A stretch of 64,000 bases of DNA, taken from Shewanella sp. KT0246. Lineage in GTDB: Bacteria; Pseudomonadota; Gammaproteobacteria; Enterobacterales; Shewanellaceae. A program made the position numbers and the translations under genes. The notes below the pieces were generated by a model that saw only the letters and a program-made list of their open reading frames with translations, was not told where the DNA came from and made no database searches. The stretch covers positions 1-64,000 of the forward strand of contig NZ_BPEV01000023.1 of NCBI RefSeq assembly GCF_019654955.1. The letters are read 5' to 3'. Below, piece after piece: positions 49,514-59,804 of the stretch (positions are counted from its first letter, which is position 1; every line of letters begins with the position of its first letter).

Positions 49514-52500
49514 TTAATCGTTAGAAAGCTCTTTCTCGAGCTGTTTAGTAATAGCATCTGGAGAGCTGCTATTGCGAGCAAAAAGACTGTATGCCACCGG
49601 TATCACTAATAATGTAAAGAATGTCGCTAGCAATATACCTGACAATACCACAACACCTATAACAAAGCGGGTTTCAGCCCCAGCGCCACTCGACATCACA
49701 AGCGGGATAGCCCCTGCTGCTGTAGTAATACCCGTCATTAATATTGGACGTAAGCGCTGTGAGGATGCCTGAATAACGGCTTCATCAAAGGCAATACCTT
49801 TGTCACGAAGTTGGTTGGCAAATTCAACAATCAAAATACCGTTTTTGGCCGCAAGTCCCACCAGCATGATGATGCCGATTTGACTGTAAATATTGATACT
49901 TTGATCAGTAAACCATAAGCCGATTAAGGCGCCAAGTGTGGCCAATGGCACTGTAAGCATAATCACCATTGGATGCACATAGCTTTCAAACTGAGCTGCC
50001 AAAACCAAGAATACAATGCCTAAAGCCAAAACAAATACAAAGTACATTGAATTACCCGAACTCTGATAATCCAATGACTGCCCTTTGTAACTGATCACTG
50101 CTTCAGCAGGTAAATAAGTATCGGCAATATCATTAAGATAATCTAACGCTTCACCTAAACTGTAACCATCCGCTAAGTTAGCTTCAACGGTAATAGCGCG
50201 CATTCGGTTATAACGATTTAATGAACTCGCATCAGCGTATTCTTCAACAGTAACCAAATTTGATAATGGCACCAACTCGTTGGTTCTATCAGAACGAACA
50301 TAGATGTTTTCAAGATCGGTCGCCGTGTTTTGGTTATCACGATTACCCTCAATTATCACATCGTATTCTTCACCATCACGCATGAACGTGGTAACTAATC
50401 GCGAACCCAACATCGACTCTAACGTTCGGCCAATATGCGAAATCGACACACCTAAATCAGCCGCACGGTCTTTATCAATAGCAACTCTTAACTGAGGTTT
50501 GGTTTCTTTATAATCATGATCAAGACCTGCGAGCATTTCGTTCTCACCTGCTTTTTCAAGCATGATATCTCGCCAATTGGCTAACTCTTCATAGCTAGGT
50601 CCGCCTAATACAAACTGCACAGGTTTACCTACACCACGACCAAATGCTTGCCGCATAATTGGGAACGCTCTAACGCCAGCTAAATCTGATATTCTTGTTC
50701 GAATATCAGTAATAATTTCATTTGCTGGACGACGTTCAGCCCAATCTTCTAATACAATAATCGCCATACCATTAGAAAAGTCTGCTGCAGTACCAAAACC
50801 ACGAGGAGCACGTATTAATAGGCGTTTAATGTCACCTGCTTCAACTAAAGGCATTAAGCGGCCTTCAATTTCATCCATGTACTTTTCTATGTATTCAAAG
50901 CTTGCACCTTGTGGGCCATTAACCACCAAAAACATCGAACCACGGTCTTCCTGTGGCGCAAATTCCTGTGGCACCTTATTCAATAAATAGCCGCTGAAAG
51001 CAAACGCAGCCACCACAATAATACCAATGAGATAAGGCTGCTTAATCGCGCTATTAAGATTTGATTGATAGATTTTGGTAACAAAATCCATCATCGCATC
51101 CACTTTACGAACTAACCAAGAAGATTCACCTGCTGGTTTGAGCAGTTTCGAGCACATCATTGGGCTTAAGGTTAATGCTACAAGGCTTGAGAACATCACT
51201 GCTGCACTCATAGTGACAGCAAACTCTTTAAATAATTTACCTAAATCACCATCAAGGAAACTAATCGGCATAAACACTGCGATAAGGACTAGAGTTGTAG
51301 CCACAACAGCAAACGCCACCTCACGTCCACCCAGATATGCCGCTTTTAATGGCGAATCCCCTTGCTCAATTCGACGATGAATATTTTCTAGCATTACAAT
51401 TGCATCATCAACCACCATACCAATGGCCAAAATCATCGCCAGTAGGGTTAGCAAGTTAATGGTATACCCTAAGGTATATAAAACGATAAACGTTCCCATA
51501 AGTGATACAGGAACCGTTAATGCCGGAATTAACATTGCACGCACACTACCTAAGAAAAGGTAAATGACAATAATCACTAACACCATGGCAATAAACAGCG
51601 TTTGATATACTTCTTTAATCGAGGCTTCAATAAATACCGAGCTATCGTAAGAGCGTTTAATCTCCATTCCCGCAGGTAATGTAGGATTTATTTCATCCAC
51701 TAATGCATTGGCGGCGCGAGCAACTTCCAAGGTATTAGAGGTAGATTGCTTTGATACACCCAAACCAATCATCGACTCAGTATTACCGCGAAACATAATT
51801 CGTTCTTCTTCAGAACCAATTTGAACCTTAGCAACATCACCTAGCCTAACTAAATAGCCATCATCTCCTTGGGTAATAACAAGGTTAGCGAAATCTTGCT
51901 CAGTTCTAAAACTTCTATCGACACGTACTGTGAAGTGACGCTCTTTGGATTCAATGGAGCCCGCTGGCAGTTCAACATTTTCAGAACGTAGCGCAGACTC
52001 AACATCCGCAACGGTTAAGTTACGAGAAGCGAGTGCTTGGCGGTCAATCCAAATACGCATGGCATAAACTTTACCACCACCTAAACGTATATTGGCCACA
52101 CCATCGACTACAGAAAAGCGATCGGTTAAATAACGGCGTGCGTAATCAGTTAATTGCAATGTCGTCATTTGATCTGAGACTAGATTCAGCCACATAATCA
52201 CTTCATCACCGCCATTGGCTTTTTCAACCTCTGGTGGATCTGCTTCTTCTGGTAAATTATCCATTAGTCCAGAAATTCTATCGCGCACATCATTGGCAGC
52301 AGCTTCGATATCTCGGCCGACATCAAACTCTAATGTGACAGACGAGCGACCATCACGGCTTCGCGAACTGACATGTTTAATGCCTTCAACGCCACTTATT
52401 CTATCTTCAATTAATTGGGTAATACGACTTTCAACAACCGAGGCACTAGCGCCGCGATAACGGGTATCGATAGACACCACTGGAGGGTCAATGTTTGGAT

Positions 52501-52609
52501 ATTCACGTAATGGTAGTTTTTCAAAAGAAACTAAACCAAGGATGATAATCAAAATACTGATAACAGAAGCTAATACCGGCCTTTTTACCGAGATATCAGT
52601 TAAAATCAT
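49514..52609 (-). CDS. RND-family efflux permease
   Basis: Inner-membrane proton-driven exporter of 1031 residues, of the HAE1 (AcrB/MexB) group. It has 12 predicted helices with two large periplasmic loops. The paired aspartates for proton relay are in GMVVDDAIVMLENIHRR, in helix 4. The first helix (RPVLASVISILIIILGLVSF) and the FxKLPLREYPNIDPPVV entry are typical of the MexI/MexW-like branch. It overlaps the adaptor gene by four bases. No outer-membrane channel gene is adjacent, so a TolC-like partner must be elsewhere. Drug or organic-solute export is likely; the substrate is not readable. Confidence 0.93.
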   Translation of the reverse strand: MILTDISVKRPVLASVISILIIILGLVSFEKLPLREYPNIDPPVVSIDTRYRGASASVVESRITQLIEDRISGVEGIKHVSSRSRDGRSSVTLEFDVGRDIEAAANDVRDRISGLMDNLPEEADPPEVEKANGGDEVIMWLNLVSDQMTTLQLTDYARRYLTDRFSVVDGVANIRLGGGKVYAMRIWIDRQALASRNLTVADVESALRSENVELPAGSIESKERHFTVRVDRSFRTEQDFANLVITQGDDGYLVRLGDVAKVQIGSEEERIMFRGNTESMIGLGVSKQSTSNTLEVARAANALVDEINPTLPAGMEIKRSYDSSVFIEASIKEVYQTLFIAMVLVIIVIYLFLGSVRAMLIPALTVPVSLMGTFIVLYTLGYTINLLTLLAMILAIGMVVDDAIVMLENIHRRIEQGDSPLKAAYLGGREVAFAVVATTLVLIAVFMPISFLDGDLGKLFKEFAVTMSAAVMFSSLVALTLSPMMCSKLLKPAGESSWLVRKVDAMMDFVTKIYQSNLNSAIKQPYLIGIIVVAAFAFSGYLLNKVPQEFAPQEDRGSMFLVVNGPQGASFEYIEKYMDEIEGRLMPLVEAGDIKRLLIRAPRGFGTAADFSNGMAIIVLEDWAERRPANEIITDIRTRISDLAGVRAFPIMRQAFGRGVGKPVQFVLGGPSYEELANWRDIMLEKAGENEMLAGLDHDYKETKPQLRVAIDKDRAADLGVSISHIGRTLESMLGSRLVTTFMRDGEEYDVIIEGNRDNQNTATDLENIYVRSDRTNELVPLSNLVTVEEYADASSLNRYNRMRAITVEANLADGYSLGEALDYLNDIADTYLPAEAVISYKGQSLDYQSSGNSMYFVFVLALGIVFLVLAAQFESYVHPMVIMLTVPLATLGALIGLWFTDQSINIYSQIGIIMLVGLAAKNGILIVEFANQLRDKGIAFDEAVIQASSQRLRPILMTGITTAAGAIPLVMSSGAGAETRFVIGVVVLSGILLATFFTLLVIPVAYSLFARNSSSPDAITKQLEKELSND

Positions 52610-53688
52610 GCGGCATTCTCCGAACCTGCCACATTGGCAAAATTAAAGGCCTCAGCAGCTTCTGTTTTGACTTTATCACCCGGTCTTACTTTTAGTAGGC
52701 CGCGAATAATCACAGGCGTACCAATTTCAACACCATCGATGATTTCAACCCAGCCACGGTTTCGAATACCTAAAGTGACTGAATGTTGCTCAACCACATT
52801 TTCATCATTGACTGTATATACAAAATGTTTTGATTGAATTGGGATGATTGCAGATTCAGGTAATAACAAGGTTTCACGATTTTGTTTAATCAATTTAACT
52901 TTCATCAACATACCTGGCAGCAAAGCAGCGTCGGCATTATCTATAATTGCTCTGACAATCACAGCACGAGTCGATGGATTCACGCGGCTATCAATTGATG
53001 TCACAACACCTCTAAAAATCCGGTCTGGAAACGCTATGGCTTTTGACTCTACACTTTTACCTAATTGAAGCTCTTGGATAAAACGCTCGGGTACAGAAAA
53101 GTCGAGTTTAATCTTACTCACATCATCTAGTGTGGTGATTTGAGTACCTGGAGAGACTAACGAACCGACACTCACTTGTTTAAGACCCAAACGGCCAGAG
53201 AATGGAGCGTGAATCGCTCTGTCTTCTAATGCTGCTTTGGCTTGTTCAAGCTCCGCGCGGGTTGTATCAATGAGGGTTTGCAGTCGATCTCTTTCGAGTT
53301 CTGCAACCGTTTTACTGGTCACTAGACTTCTAATTCTGTCTAATTCGCGTAAGTGATCTTTTACTTTAACTTCGGCAACTCTTACTTTAGCAACTTGTTC
53401 TCGGTTACGAAGTTGCACCAGTAAGTCGCCCTTGTTGACGATGTCACCATCATCAAAGTTAATTGAAGCCACTTGCTCAGTGACTTTCGGAGTAATAGTT
53501 ATAGACTCAAACGCTTTATTGGTACCAATCGCTTCGACTTCATCACGCACTGGTAACATGGCAACCTTGGCCACGACAACATTTGGAATCGGTTTAACAC
53601 GCTCTTTAGTATTACTAGGAGACAGAGTCGATTGATAACCGAACCAAGCAAGACCTAATGCAACGAGTAATATTATAATTTTTTTCAT
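52606..53688 (-). CDS. RND efflux periplasmic adaptor (membrane-fusion protein)
   Basis: The frame opens at 53718, but the ATG at 53688 gives the natural MKKIIILLVALGLAWFGYQS membrane anchor and has a GGAA ribosome site; 360 residues result. The lipoyl-like halves appear as ASINFDDGDIVNKGDLLVQL and RAIHAPFSGRLGLKQVSVGS. A helical hairpin lies between, and the beta-barrel and membrane-proximal domains follow. It links the permease to an outer-membrane channel. First gene of the two-gene efflux operon. No local regulator is present. Confidence 0.92.
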   Translation of the reverse strand: MKKIIILLVALGLAWFGYQSTLSPSNTKERVKPIPNVVVAKVAMLPVRDEVEAIGTNKAFESITITPKVTEQVASINFDDGDIVNKGDLLVQLRNREQVAKVRVAEVKVKDHLRELDRIRSLVTSKTVAELERDRLQTLIDTTRAELEQAKAALEDRAIHAPFSGRLGLKQVSVGSLVSPGTQITTLDDVSKIKLDFSVPERFIQELQLGKSVESKAIAFPDRIFRGVVTSIDSRVNPSTRAVIVRAIIDNADAALLPGMLMKVKLIKQNRETLLLPESAIIPIQSKHFVYTVNDENVVEQHSVTLGIRNRGWVEIIDGVEIGTPVIIRGLLKVRPGDKVKTEAAEAFNFANVAGSENAA

Positions 53689-53928
53689 CGGAATTCCGTT
53701 CGTCAAACTCATATACAAAATGTTAAAAGGATTGAAGCAAACGTTAGTTTACCCAGCAGCAAGCTGGTATCAAGGCGTTTTACCTTTCCTTACAAAATAC
53801 ACATTTCATTAACACGCGCATTTTTACGAATCAAACTGAATTGCAGTTCACATTTTGTTATTTATTCCCACCTTAATGATGTAAAACAAACAATATCACT
53901 ATATAACCATCTAAAATCAGCATAAAAA

Positions 53929-53954
53929 AAAGAGACACATAAATGTGTCTCTTT
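53929..53954 (-). terminator. Terminator after bamC
   Basis: AAAGAGACACAT / ATGTGTCTCTTT perfect 12-base stem with a two-base loop, followed on the minus strand by a run of T. Confidence 0.9.
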
Positions 53955-54006
53955 GTAATAACCTGCTGCTTTTTAGAGCAAGTACAAATACTTTGGCGGT
54001 TTTAGA

Positions 54007-55107
54007 TTAGCGAACTTTACGGTCCGCTTTCATCGCTTCGTTCAAAACACGATAAAGTTCAGTCACCACTTCATTATCTAATGGGTCACCCGCAGCATTC
54101 TTAATAAAGATTTTGGTTTGAGAGTTATCGTCGTTTTCTTCCAATTCAACACGATAATTACCACGCTCTAACGGTAACTTGTCTTCGCCCCACAACGAGC
54201 TCCAAAATCCGCCACTTTCTTCAAGAACAATATAATAAAGTCCCTTAGCGCTATTCATATCAACAATGTCAAAGCCAAGCTCTGGCATCACAATACGTAA
54301 ACGATCCCAGGTTTTGGTAAAGTCAGCTTCAGCTACCCAGTAAGCACCAGTTTCTTCAGTTTCTGCAACTAAATCAACATCGATACCTAAACTTTGTTCG
54401 ATTCGATCCGCTTTGATTTGCTTATCACGGGTAACACTCATGTAAGCAATGGTATTATTGAGCATATCAATAGTATATCGACGTTGGTCTTCACCACTTA
54501 AAAAGATTTCTTGTTCTTCACCGTCATATGATTCTTCATGCTCAACCAGATCAATACTCATACTACCTGAGCGGCCATGTGGGCTAACATCAACGTCATA
54601 GCGGTAGCGCTGACGTAGTAAATAAACTTTATCAGCACCAAACCAACTGGTCTCGATCACATCTCTGTTTTCAATCCAACCAGTCTCTAGTACACCTGAT
54701 TCATAATCTTCTTTCTCGACTGCGACATCGTACTTAGCAAGGAAGCCTTTGAGATTGTCAAAAACTTCTTGTTTGAGATCGGTTGTACTAGGAATAGACT
54801 CAACGATAATTTTAATGTTATCGCTACCCTCTTCAACACGAGTACCTTCAGACATTGGGAGTACAAGCAAAGGTGGACGTATATCTAAACGTTTGCCAAT
54901 AAGTTCTTTATTAACGTCTTCACCAGCACTTGGAATATCGTATTCACGGCTATATGTGGGTTCAGTTAATCCTTCAGGGATTGTCAGCAACGGAACGGAT
55001 TTAGCATTTACAAAATCTTCATTGCCATTGGCAACTCGACGATCTGTAGGTGTACTACACGCTGTAACGGCAGCAATTAATAAAATTGGGGTGACTTGCT
55101 TCAACAT
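54007..55107 (-). CDS. bamC: Outer-membrane assembly lipoprotein BamC
   Basis: Lipoprotein of the BAM complex, which inserts beta-barrel proteins in the outer membrane. 366 residues. The lipobox AAVTAC sets lipidation at Cys 17. An unstructured segment (about 25-95) includes PPLLVLPMSEGTRVEEGSDN, the part that packs on BamD. Two helix-grip domains follow (about 100-220 and 250-360). Its ATG directly abuts the dapA stop, as in E. coli. Confidence 0.95.
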   Translation of the reverse strand: MLKQVTPILLIAAVTACSTPTDRRVANGNEDFVNAKSVPLLTIPEGLTEPTYSREYDIPSAGEDVNKELIGKRLDIRPPLLVLPMSEGTRVEEGSDNIKIIVESIPSTTDLKQEVFDNLKGFLAKYDVAVEKEDYESGVLETGWIENRDVIETSWFGADKVYLLRQRYRYDVDVSPHGRSGSMSIDLVEHEESYDGEEQEIFLSGEDQRRYTIDMLNNTIAYMSVTRDKQIKADRIEQSLGIDVDLVAETEETGAYWVAEADFTKTWDRLRIVMPELGFDIVDMNSAKGLYYIVLEESGGFWSSLWGEDKLPLERGNYRVELEENDDNSQTKIFIKNAAGDPLDNEVVTELYRVLNEAMKADRKVR

Positions 55108-55995
55108 TTATCGGTTTACCTCTATCTGGGCTTGTTTCATCGCTTCTAACAACAGACCATGAAACTGCTCAGAAAGTTCAGTTAAAGGTAAACGAATATG
55201 TCCTTGGCTGATTAAACCCATTTGGTGAGCGGCCCATTTCACTGGAATTGGGTTGGCTTCACAGAATAGATGTTCATACAGACCTTTCATCGGCAGGTTA
55301 ATGCTTTCTGATAGTGCATGATCTCCAGCTAACGCTGCTTCACACATAGCTTTGAATGATTTAGGGACGATATTATTAGCAACAGATATAACACCGTCTC
55401 CACCTAATAATAAAAAGTCTCGGGCTGTCGCATCATCACCGCTGTACAATTTAAAGTCACTGCCACACAATTCGCGTAATTTCGCTACACGGGTCAAATC
55501 ACCGGTGGCTTCTTTTACACCAACAATATTACTAACAGAAACTAATTCAGCTACTGTTTCAGGTAACATATCAACTGATGTACGGCCAGGTACATTGTAA
55601 AGAATTTGCGGTATGTCAGTACAAGCAGCAACGGCTTTGTAATGAGCAATTAAACCTTTTGGTGTTGGCTTATTGTAATAAGGGGTAACGCCGAGCATAC
55701 CGACAATGCCAGAATCAGCCATAGATTGGGTCAGTTCAATGGCTTCAGCTGTTGCATTAGCGCCATTTCCGCCGATAACAGGAATTCTACCTGCAGCAAA
55801 CTTAACGGTTTGTGCAACAACTTGTGCATGTTCTTTCATTGGTAGAGTCGCTGACTCTCCAGTGGTACCAACGGCTACAATCGCATCTGTGCCTTGGTCA
55901 ATATGAAATTCTACGAGTCTTTCAAGACTACTGTAATCTACTGTGCCATCACTATTCATTGGTGTGATTAAGGCAACGATGCTTCCGTTTATCAT
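55108..55995 (-). CDS. dapA: 4-hydroxy-tetrahydrodipicolinate synthase
   Basis: First committed step of lysine and diaminopimelate synthesis, 295 residues, TIM barrel. It has GTTGESATL for pyruvate binding, the catalytic tyrosine in [13 protein letters not shown] and the Schiff-base lysine in [11 protein letters not shown] near residue 163. It is cotranscribed with bamC and divergent from gcvR across 355 bases. Confidence 0.98.
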   Translation of the reverse strand: MINGSIVALITPMNSDGTVDYSSLERLVEFHIDQGTDAIVAVGTTGESATLPMKEHAQVVAQTVKFAAGRIPVIGGNGANATAEAIELTQSMADSGIVGMLGVTPYYNKPTPKGLIAHYKAVAACTDIPQILYNVPGRTSVDMLPETVAELVSVSNIVGVKEATGDLTRVAKLRELCGSDFKLYSGDDATARDFLLLGGDGVISVANNIVPKSFKAMCEAALAGDHALSESINLPMKGLYEHLFCEANPIPVKWAAHQMGLISQGHIRLPLTELSEQFHGLLLEAMKQAQIEVNR

Positions 55996-56350
55996 CTAAA
56001 TTCCCCAAGGTTTCAGGATTCGCTATGTTACTTATGCCTACTACTAATGACAAGCATTAACGGGGCTCTCAAATGCATTTATACAAAACTGGCAAAATAT
56101 CGTGTTATTTGAACACTATTTTTATATTTTTATATTGAACAACTCATGCAGAAATAAACTTTATTTCCTTATAAATCAATAGTTATTATAAATTAATGCT
56201 CAAACAATACTCTTTTCAATCAGTTTATAGCCTAATAAAGACATACTTATGTGGTTTAGTTCTAGTTATGGTAGCATTACGTCCCGCAAAAAAACTTTGC
56301 GTTAGCTCGCTAGTTTACGCTCTATGATATCGAAAAAGTGAGGAAAATCC
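55996..56350. other. Divergent promoter region dapA/gcvR
   Basis: 355 AT-rich bases with no reading frame of note. Promoters for both genes must lie here; I cannot single one out. No riboswitch-like lysine box was recognised. Confidence 0.5.
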
Positions 56351-56878
56351 ATGACCAACTATCTGGTCGTTACTGCTATGGGCTCTGATCGCCCAGGTTT
56401 AGTAAGTCGCCTAGCCCGTTTAGCCAGTGAATGTGATTGTGACATAGTCGATAGCCGTATGGCTTTATTCGGAAATGAATTCACCCTGATCATGATGATC
56501 TCAGGATCTTGGGCTGCAATAACTAAGATAGAAACCCTATTACCTAGCTTAAGTGTTGAACTTGAGTTACTTACGGTAATGAAGCGCACCTCAAAGCATA
56601 CACCTAAGAATTTTGTATCTCGAATCGAAGTCAGTGTAAACGGACAAGATCAACGAGGTACGATGAAGCGTATTACTGAGTTTTTAGCAGATCGCTCATT
56701 AGATTTAGCAGCGGTACGTTCTCATGCCGATGATGATAATTTAACTCAAACCATTTTGTTTACGATTAACGTGCCTGAAAAAGTTGATCTATTAAAGCTT
56801 GAGAAAAGTATTCAAGAACTCGCAAATGAGCTTTCTTTAGATTGTTCCATCAATCACATGCAGGCCAGTGAAAAGTAA
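56351..56878 (+). CDS. gcvR: GcvR-like ACT-domain regulator of glycine cleavage
   Basis: 175 residues made of two ACT domains: the first (about 3-80) begins YLVVTAMGSDRPGLVSRLAR, the second (about 90-165) begins RIEVSVNGQDQRGTMKRITE. E. coli GcvR binds GcvA and glycine to repress the glycine-cleavage operon; no gcvA is nearby. A GAGGAAAA ribosome site precedes the ATG. The order gcvR-bcp opposite dapA matches E. coli. bcp starts 22 bases on. Confidence 0.9.
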   Translation: MTNYLVVTAMGSDRPGLVSRLARLASECDCDIVDSRMALFGNEFTLIMMISGSWAAITKIETLLPSLSVELELLTVMKRTSKHTPKNFVSRIEVSVNGQDQRGTMKRITEFLADRSLDLAAVRSHADDDNLTQTILFTINVPEKVDLLKLEKSIQELANELSLDCSINHMQASEK

Positions 56879-56900
56879 AAATAACAAATAAGGACTTTAC

Positions 56901-57374
56901 ATGAATACCCTAACAGTTGGTGATTTAGCACCGCAATTCTCTCTACAAAACCAATTTGACGAAACGATTGCGTTAACTGACGCTTTAAAAAAGGGTCCAG
57001 TATTAGTGTATTTCTACCCTAAAGCATCCACTCCAGGTTGTACTGTTCAGGCTCAAGGGCTTCGTGACAGTAAAGCAGAGCTAGCAAACCACAAAGTAAC
57101 GGTATTAGGTCTAAGTCCAGATCCAGTGGCTAAATTACTTAAATTTAATGATAAGCAGGAACTAAACTTCTCATTGCTTAGCGATGAAGACCACGCCATT
57201 GCCGATGCATTCGGTGTATGGGGCGAGAAAAAGTTTATGGGTAAAATTTATGATGGTATCCACCGTTTGAGCTTCTTAATCGGGCAAGACGGTAAAGTTG
57301 CTCACGTATTTGATAAATTCAAAACTAAAAATCATCATGAAGTCGTGTTATCTGTGATTGCTGAACAAAAATAA
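56901..57374 (+). CDS. bcp: Thiol peroxidase Bcp, one-cysteine form
   Basis: Peroxiredoxin of the Bcp/PrxQ group, 157 residues, reducing hydrogen peroxide and organic peroxides. The peroxidatic cysteine is in YPKASTPGCT near residue 47. E. coli Bcp has a second, resolving cysteine five residues on (CTVQACG), but here the same position is Gln (CTVQAQG). This one would have to work as a 1-Cys enzyme or use an outside thiol. No other Cys is present in the protein. Otherwise the family's GVWGEKKFMGKIYDGIHR is intact. Confidence 0.95.
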   Translation: MNTLTVGDLAPQFSLQNQFDETIALTDALKKGPVLVYFYPKASTPGCTVQAQGLRDSKAELANHKVTVLGLSPDPVAKLLKFNDKQELNFSLLSDEDHAIADAFGVWGEKKFMGKIYDGIHRLSFLIGQDGKVAHVFDKFKTKNHHEVVLSVIAEQK

Positions 57375-57389
57375 AACGAATTAAAGTAA

Positions 57390-57423
57390 ACAAGTACAAG
57401 TACAAGTACAAGTACAAGTACAA
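57390..57423. repeat. Hexanucleotide tandem repeat (ACAAGT)
   Basis: Five full copies of ACAAGT plus a four-base partial copy, without interruption, in the intergenic space between convergent bcp and the antiporter gene. It may vary in copy number by slippage, but it lies downstream of both genes and before their shared terminator. Confidence 0.95.
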
Positions 57424-57445
57424 ACGAATAAAATAACTTGATGAT

Positions 57446-57477
57446 TAAAAAGGCTTCGTTAATACGAAGCCTTTTTT
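57446..57477. terminator. Bidirectional terminator between bcp and the antiporter gene
   Basis: AAAAAGGCTTCGT / ACGAAGCCTTTTTT stem with a four-base TAAT loop and T-runs on both strands. Confidence 0.9.
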
Positions 57478-57507
57478 GTTTCTATATGCCAGTAGCTGAA
57501 ATAACCT

Positions 57508-59442
57508 TTACTTGGGCTCGTTTTCTTCAAGCTCGGAAGTTGCAGTTGTTTGAGCTTCTTCTTGTTCAATTGTTGCCTGTTTAGAATCTTCATCAGCAGC
57601 TGACTCTCGCTCAGCGACTTCTTTTAAATTACGCTGAATCACGTCTTGCTCTTGTGCTTCTGCAGGCAGCAAACTAATCAGCTCAATTCCCACTGGCAAT
57701 TCCCTATCAGCACCAGAGATAATTTTCACTTTTTGATCTTTGGTGAGATAAATCAGCGGCATGGCAGTTTCACCATAACGCTCTTTGAAATCCTGTAGGG
57801 TAAAGTTATCCGTAATATTGGTAACTTTTATTACCGCACCTTTCGCCATATAACTGGCAATACGCGCGTAAGAAACAGACTCACCAAATAAGCATAACCG
57901 TTTTAAATAAGATTCAGACAATTGATGCCTTGCACTTCCGCCTTCTGCATTGTTTAAACCATAAACTTTTTGAGTACCCAATAAGTCTTGAAAATGAAAA
58001 CTGACCAAGGGGTTTAATTGTCGATATGGCGATAATATTAATACGCGGCCAATGCCACTTAAGTCCATAAAGTTTTCGGCATGTTCAGAAGCTGGATTAC
58101 CAAAATAAACAGGAATGTTAGCCATACGTGCTTGGCGAATATTGTCCCAGTTATTATCAGCAAGCATCACCTTTACATTTTTCTCGGTTAGAACTTTAGC
58201 AAGTTCGCGAGAAAATTTAGATGCGCCAAATAATAACAAACCCTGTGACGAATCAGCCTTAACACCAAGAAACTTTGCCCACGGCCCGGCTGTTAAACTT
58301 TGAATTACCACGGTGCCAATAATAATTAAAAACACCAATGGCACAATTGAACTTGCCCCATTAACGCCGATGGCTTCAAGCTTAATTGCAAATAAAGATG
58401 AAATAGCAGCTGCGACAATACCGCGTGGGGCAACCCAGCTTAAAAACCATTTATCTGACCTTGATAAACTGGTGCCGATACCTGATATCCAAATGCTTAA
58501 TGGTCTTGCCACCAGCATTACAACCATTAGTACTCCAACACCGCCCCAGCCAAGATCTAACATAGCAGTTGAGTTTAATCGCGCAGCTAATAAGATAAAA
58601 AGCGCAGAGATTAACAATACCGTTAGGGTTTCTTTGAATTCTAAAATATCAGCAATATCAACCCCGCGCATATTAGCAAGCCATATCCCCATAACAGTTA
58701 CCGTTAATAAACCTGACTCTTCTTGAATTAAATTAGAACCAACAAACATGCCTAACATAATGGTCAACACAGCGGTATTTTTAAGATAATGAGGAAATAC
58801 TGTCGTTCTCAACGCAATACCAATTAAATATCCTGCAATAGCGCCTAAGCCAAAACCGAGCAACAAGGTCATACCTAGTGCTGATAAGACATGTGTCGTA
58901 GGATCGGCCGCAGCAGCTACCGCAATATATTCATACACTAAAACGGCCAGTATCGCGCCAATAGGGTCGATGACAATACCTTCCCAACGTAAGATGCTAG
59001 CAAGGTTCGATTTAGGTCTTACAGTCCGTAACATAGGGACAATTACGGTTGGACCAGTTACCACAACTAAAGCGCCAAATAAGAGCGCCATCGGCCATTC
59101 AAAGCCTAATAACCAATGCGCTGCTGGTGCAATACAAGCCCAAGTGATAAATGCACCAAAAGTGACTAAATTTGTCACCATACGTCCATGGTCTTTGATT
59201 TCTTTGAAATTAAGGGTCAGCGCACCTTCAAATAAGATAACCGCCACACCTAATGAAATAATGGGAAATAACAAATCACCAAAAATTGCATCAGGATTTA
59301 AAATATCTAACCCAGGTCCGAGCAGTAAACCACATAACAATAGCGGCAAAATTGCGGGTAAACGCAACTTCCACCCTACCCACTGACACAATAGAGACAA
59401 GACGCCAATTAACGCTAGCATGCCTGTGATGTGTTCGACCAT
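57508..59442 (-). CDS. CPA1-type cation:proton antiporter with NAD-binding-like tail
   Basis: 644 residues. About 12-13 hydrophobic helices (2-395) form a Na+/H+ exchanger domain, with LFEGALTLNFKEIKDHG and the helix-5-like RWEGIVIDPIGAILAVLVYE, whose aspartate is the ion-site candidate. Residues about 405-520 form a TrkA-N-like Rossmann domain (LLLFGASKFSRELAKVLTEK). A further TrkA-C-like part and an acidic Glu/Ala/Thr tail end the protein. Sodium or potassium exchange for protons at the inner membrane is likely; the ion cannot be decided from sequence. Confidence 0.9.
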   Translation of the reverse strand: MVEHITGMLALIGVLSLLCQWVGWKLRLPAILPLLLCGLLLGPGLDILNPDAIFGDLLFPIISLGVAVILFEGALTLNFKEIKDHGRMVTNLVTFGAFITWACIAPAAHWLLGFEWPMALLFGALVVVTGPTVIVPMLRTVRPKSNLASILRWEGIVIDPIGAILAVLVYEYIAVAAAADPTTHVLSALGMTLLLGFGLGAIAGYLIGIALRTTVFPHYLKNTAVLTIMLGMFVGSNLIQEESGLLTVTVMGIWLANMRGVDIADILEFKETLTVLLISALFILLAARLNSTAMLDLGWGGVGVLMVVMLVARPLSIWISGIGTSLSRSDKWFLSWVAPRGIVAAAISSLFAIKLEAIGVNGASSIVPLVFLIIIGTVVIQSLTAGPWAKFLGVKADSSQGLLLFGASKFSRELAKVLTEKNVKVMLADNNWDNIRQARMANIPVYFGNPASEHAENFMDLSGIGRVLILSPYRQLNPLVSFHFQDLLGTQKVYGLNNAEGGSARHQLSESYLKRLCLFGESVSYARIASYMAKGAVIKVTNITDNFTLQDFKERYGETAMPLIYLTKDQKVKIISGADRELPVGIELISLLPAEAQEQDVIQRNLKEVAERESAADEDSKQATIEQEEAQTTATSELEENEPK

Positions 59443-59639
59443 GTGTATATCCTTATAAAAGCGCTATTTGTTTTAGTCGTTTTTTTAAATGTCTATCTTT
59501 AATAAAATACTAAATACTGAAGTAGAGCAAGTGATATTAATACAATAGACGCAATTAATTAAAATTTTATTAACATCATAAGATGTTGATTTGAAATACG
59601 TAAAAGTGATGAACTAAACAAGGAGTTGAATTTTAGACA

Positions 59640-59670
59640 CAAAAAAGCCCTTGTCATATGACAAGGGCTG
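59640..59670 (-). terminator. Terminator of the tRNA-Asp unit
   Basis: AGCCCTTGTCA / TGACAAGGGCT stem, followed on the minus strand by six T, eight bases after the second tRNA gene. Confidence 0.9.
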
Positions 59671-59677
59671 ATCTGTT

Positions 59678-59754
59678 TGGCGGAGCGGACGGGACTCGAA
59701 CCCGCGACCCCCGGCGTGACAGGCCGGTATTCTAACCAACTGAACTACCGCTCC
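59678..59754 (-). tRNA. tRNA-Asp (GTC), second of the pair
   Basis: 77 bases with encoded CCA. The acceptor arm is GGAGCGG / CCGCTCC, the anticodon loop CTGTCAC reads GTC, and the T-arm GGGTTCGAGTCCC is standard. It is identical to the copy 50 bases upstream in transcription. Confidence 0.97.
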
Positions 59755-59804
59755 TAAACTGTGTTATCTGTTAAAACAGATGAACAAAATCTAAGTAACT
59801 TAAC

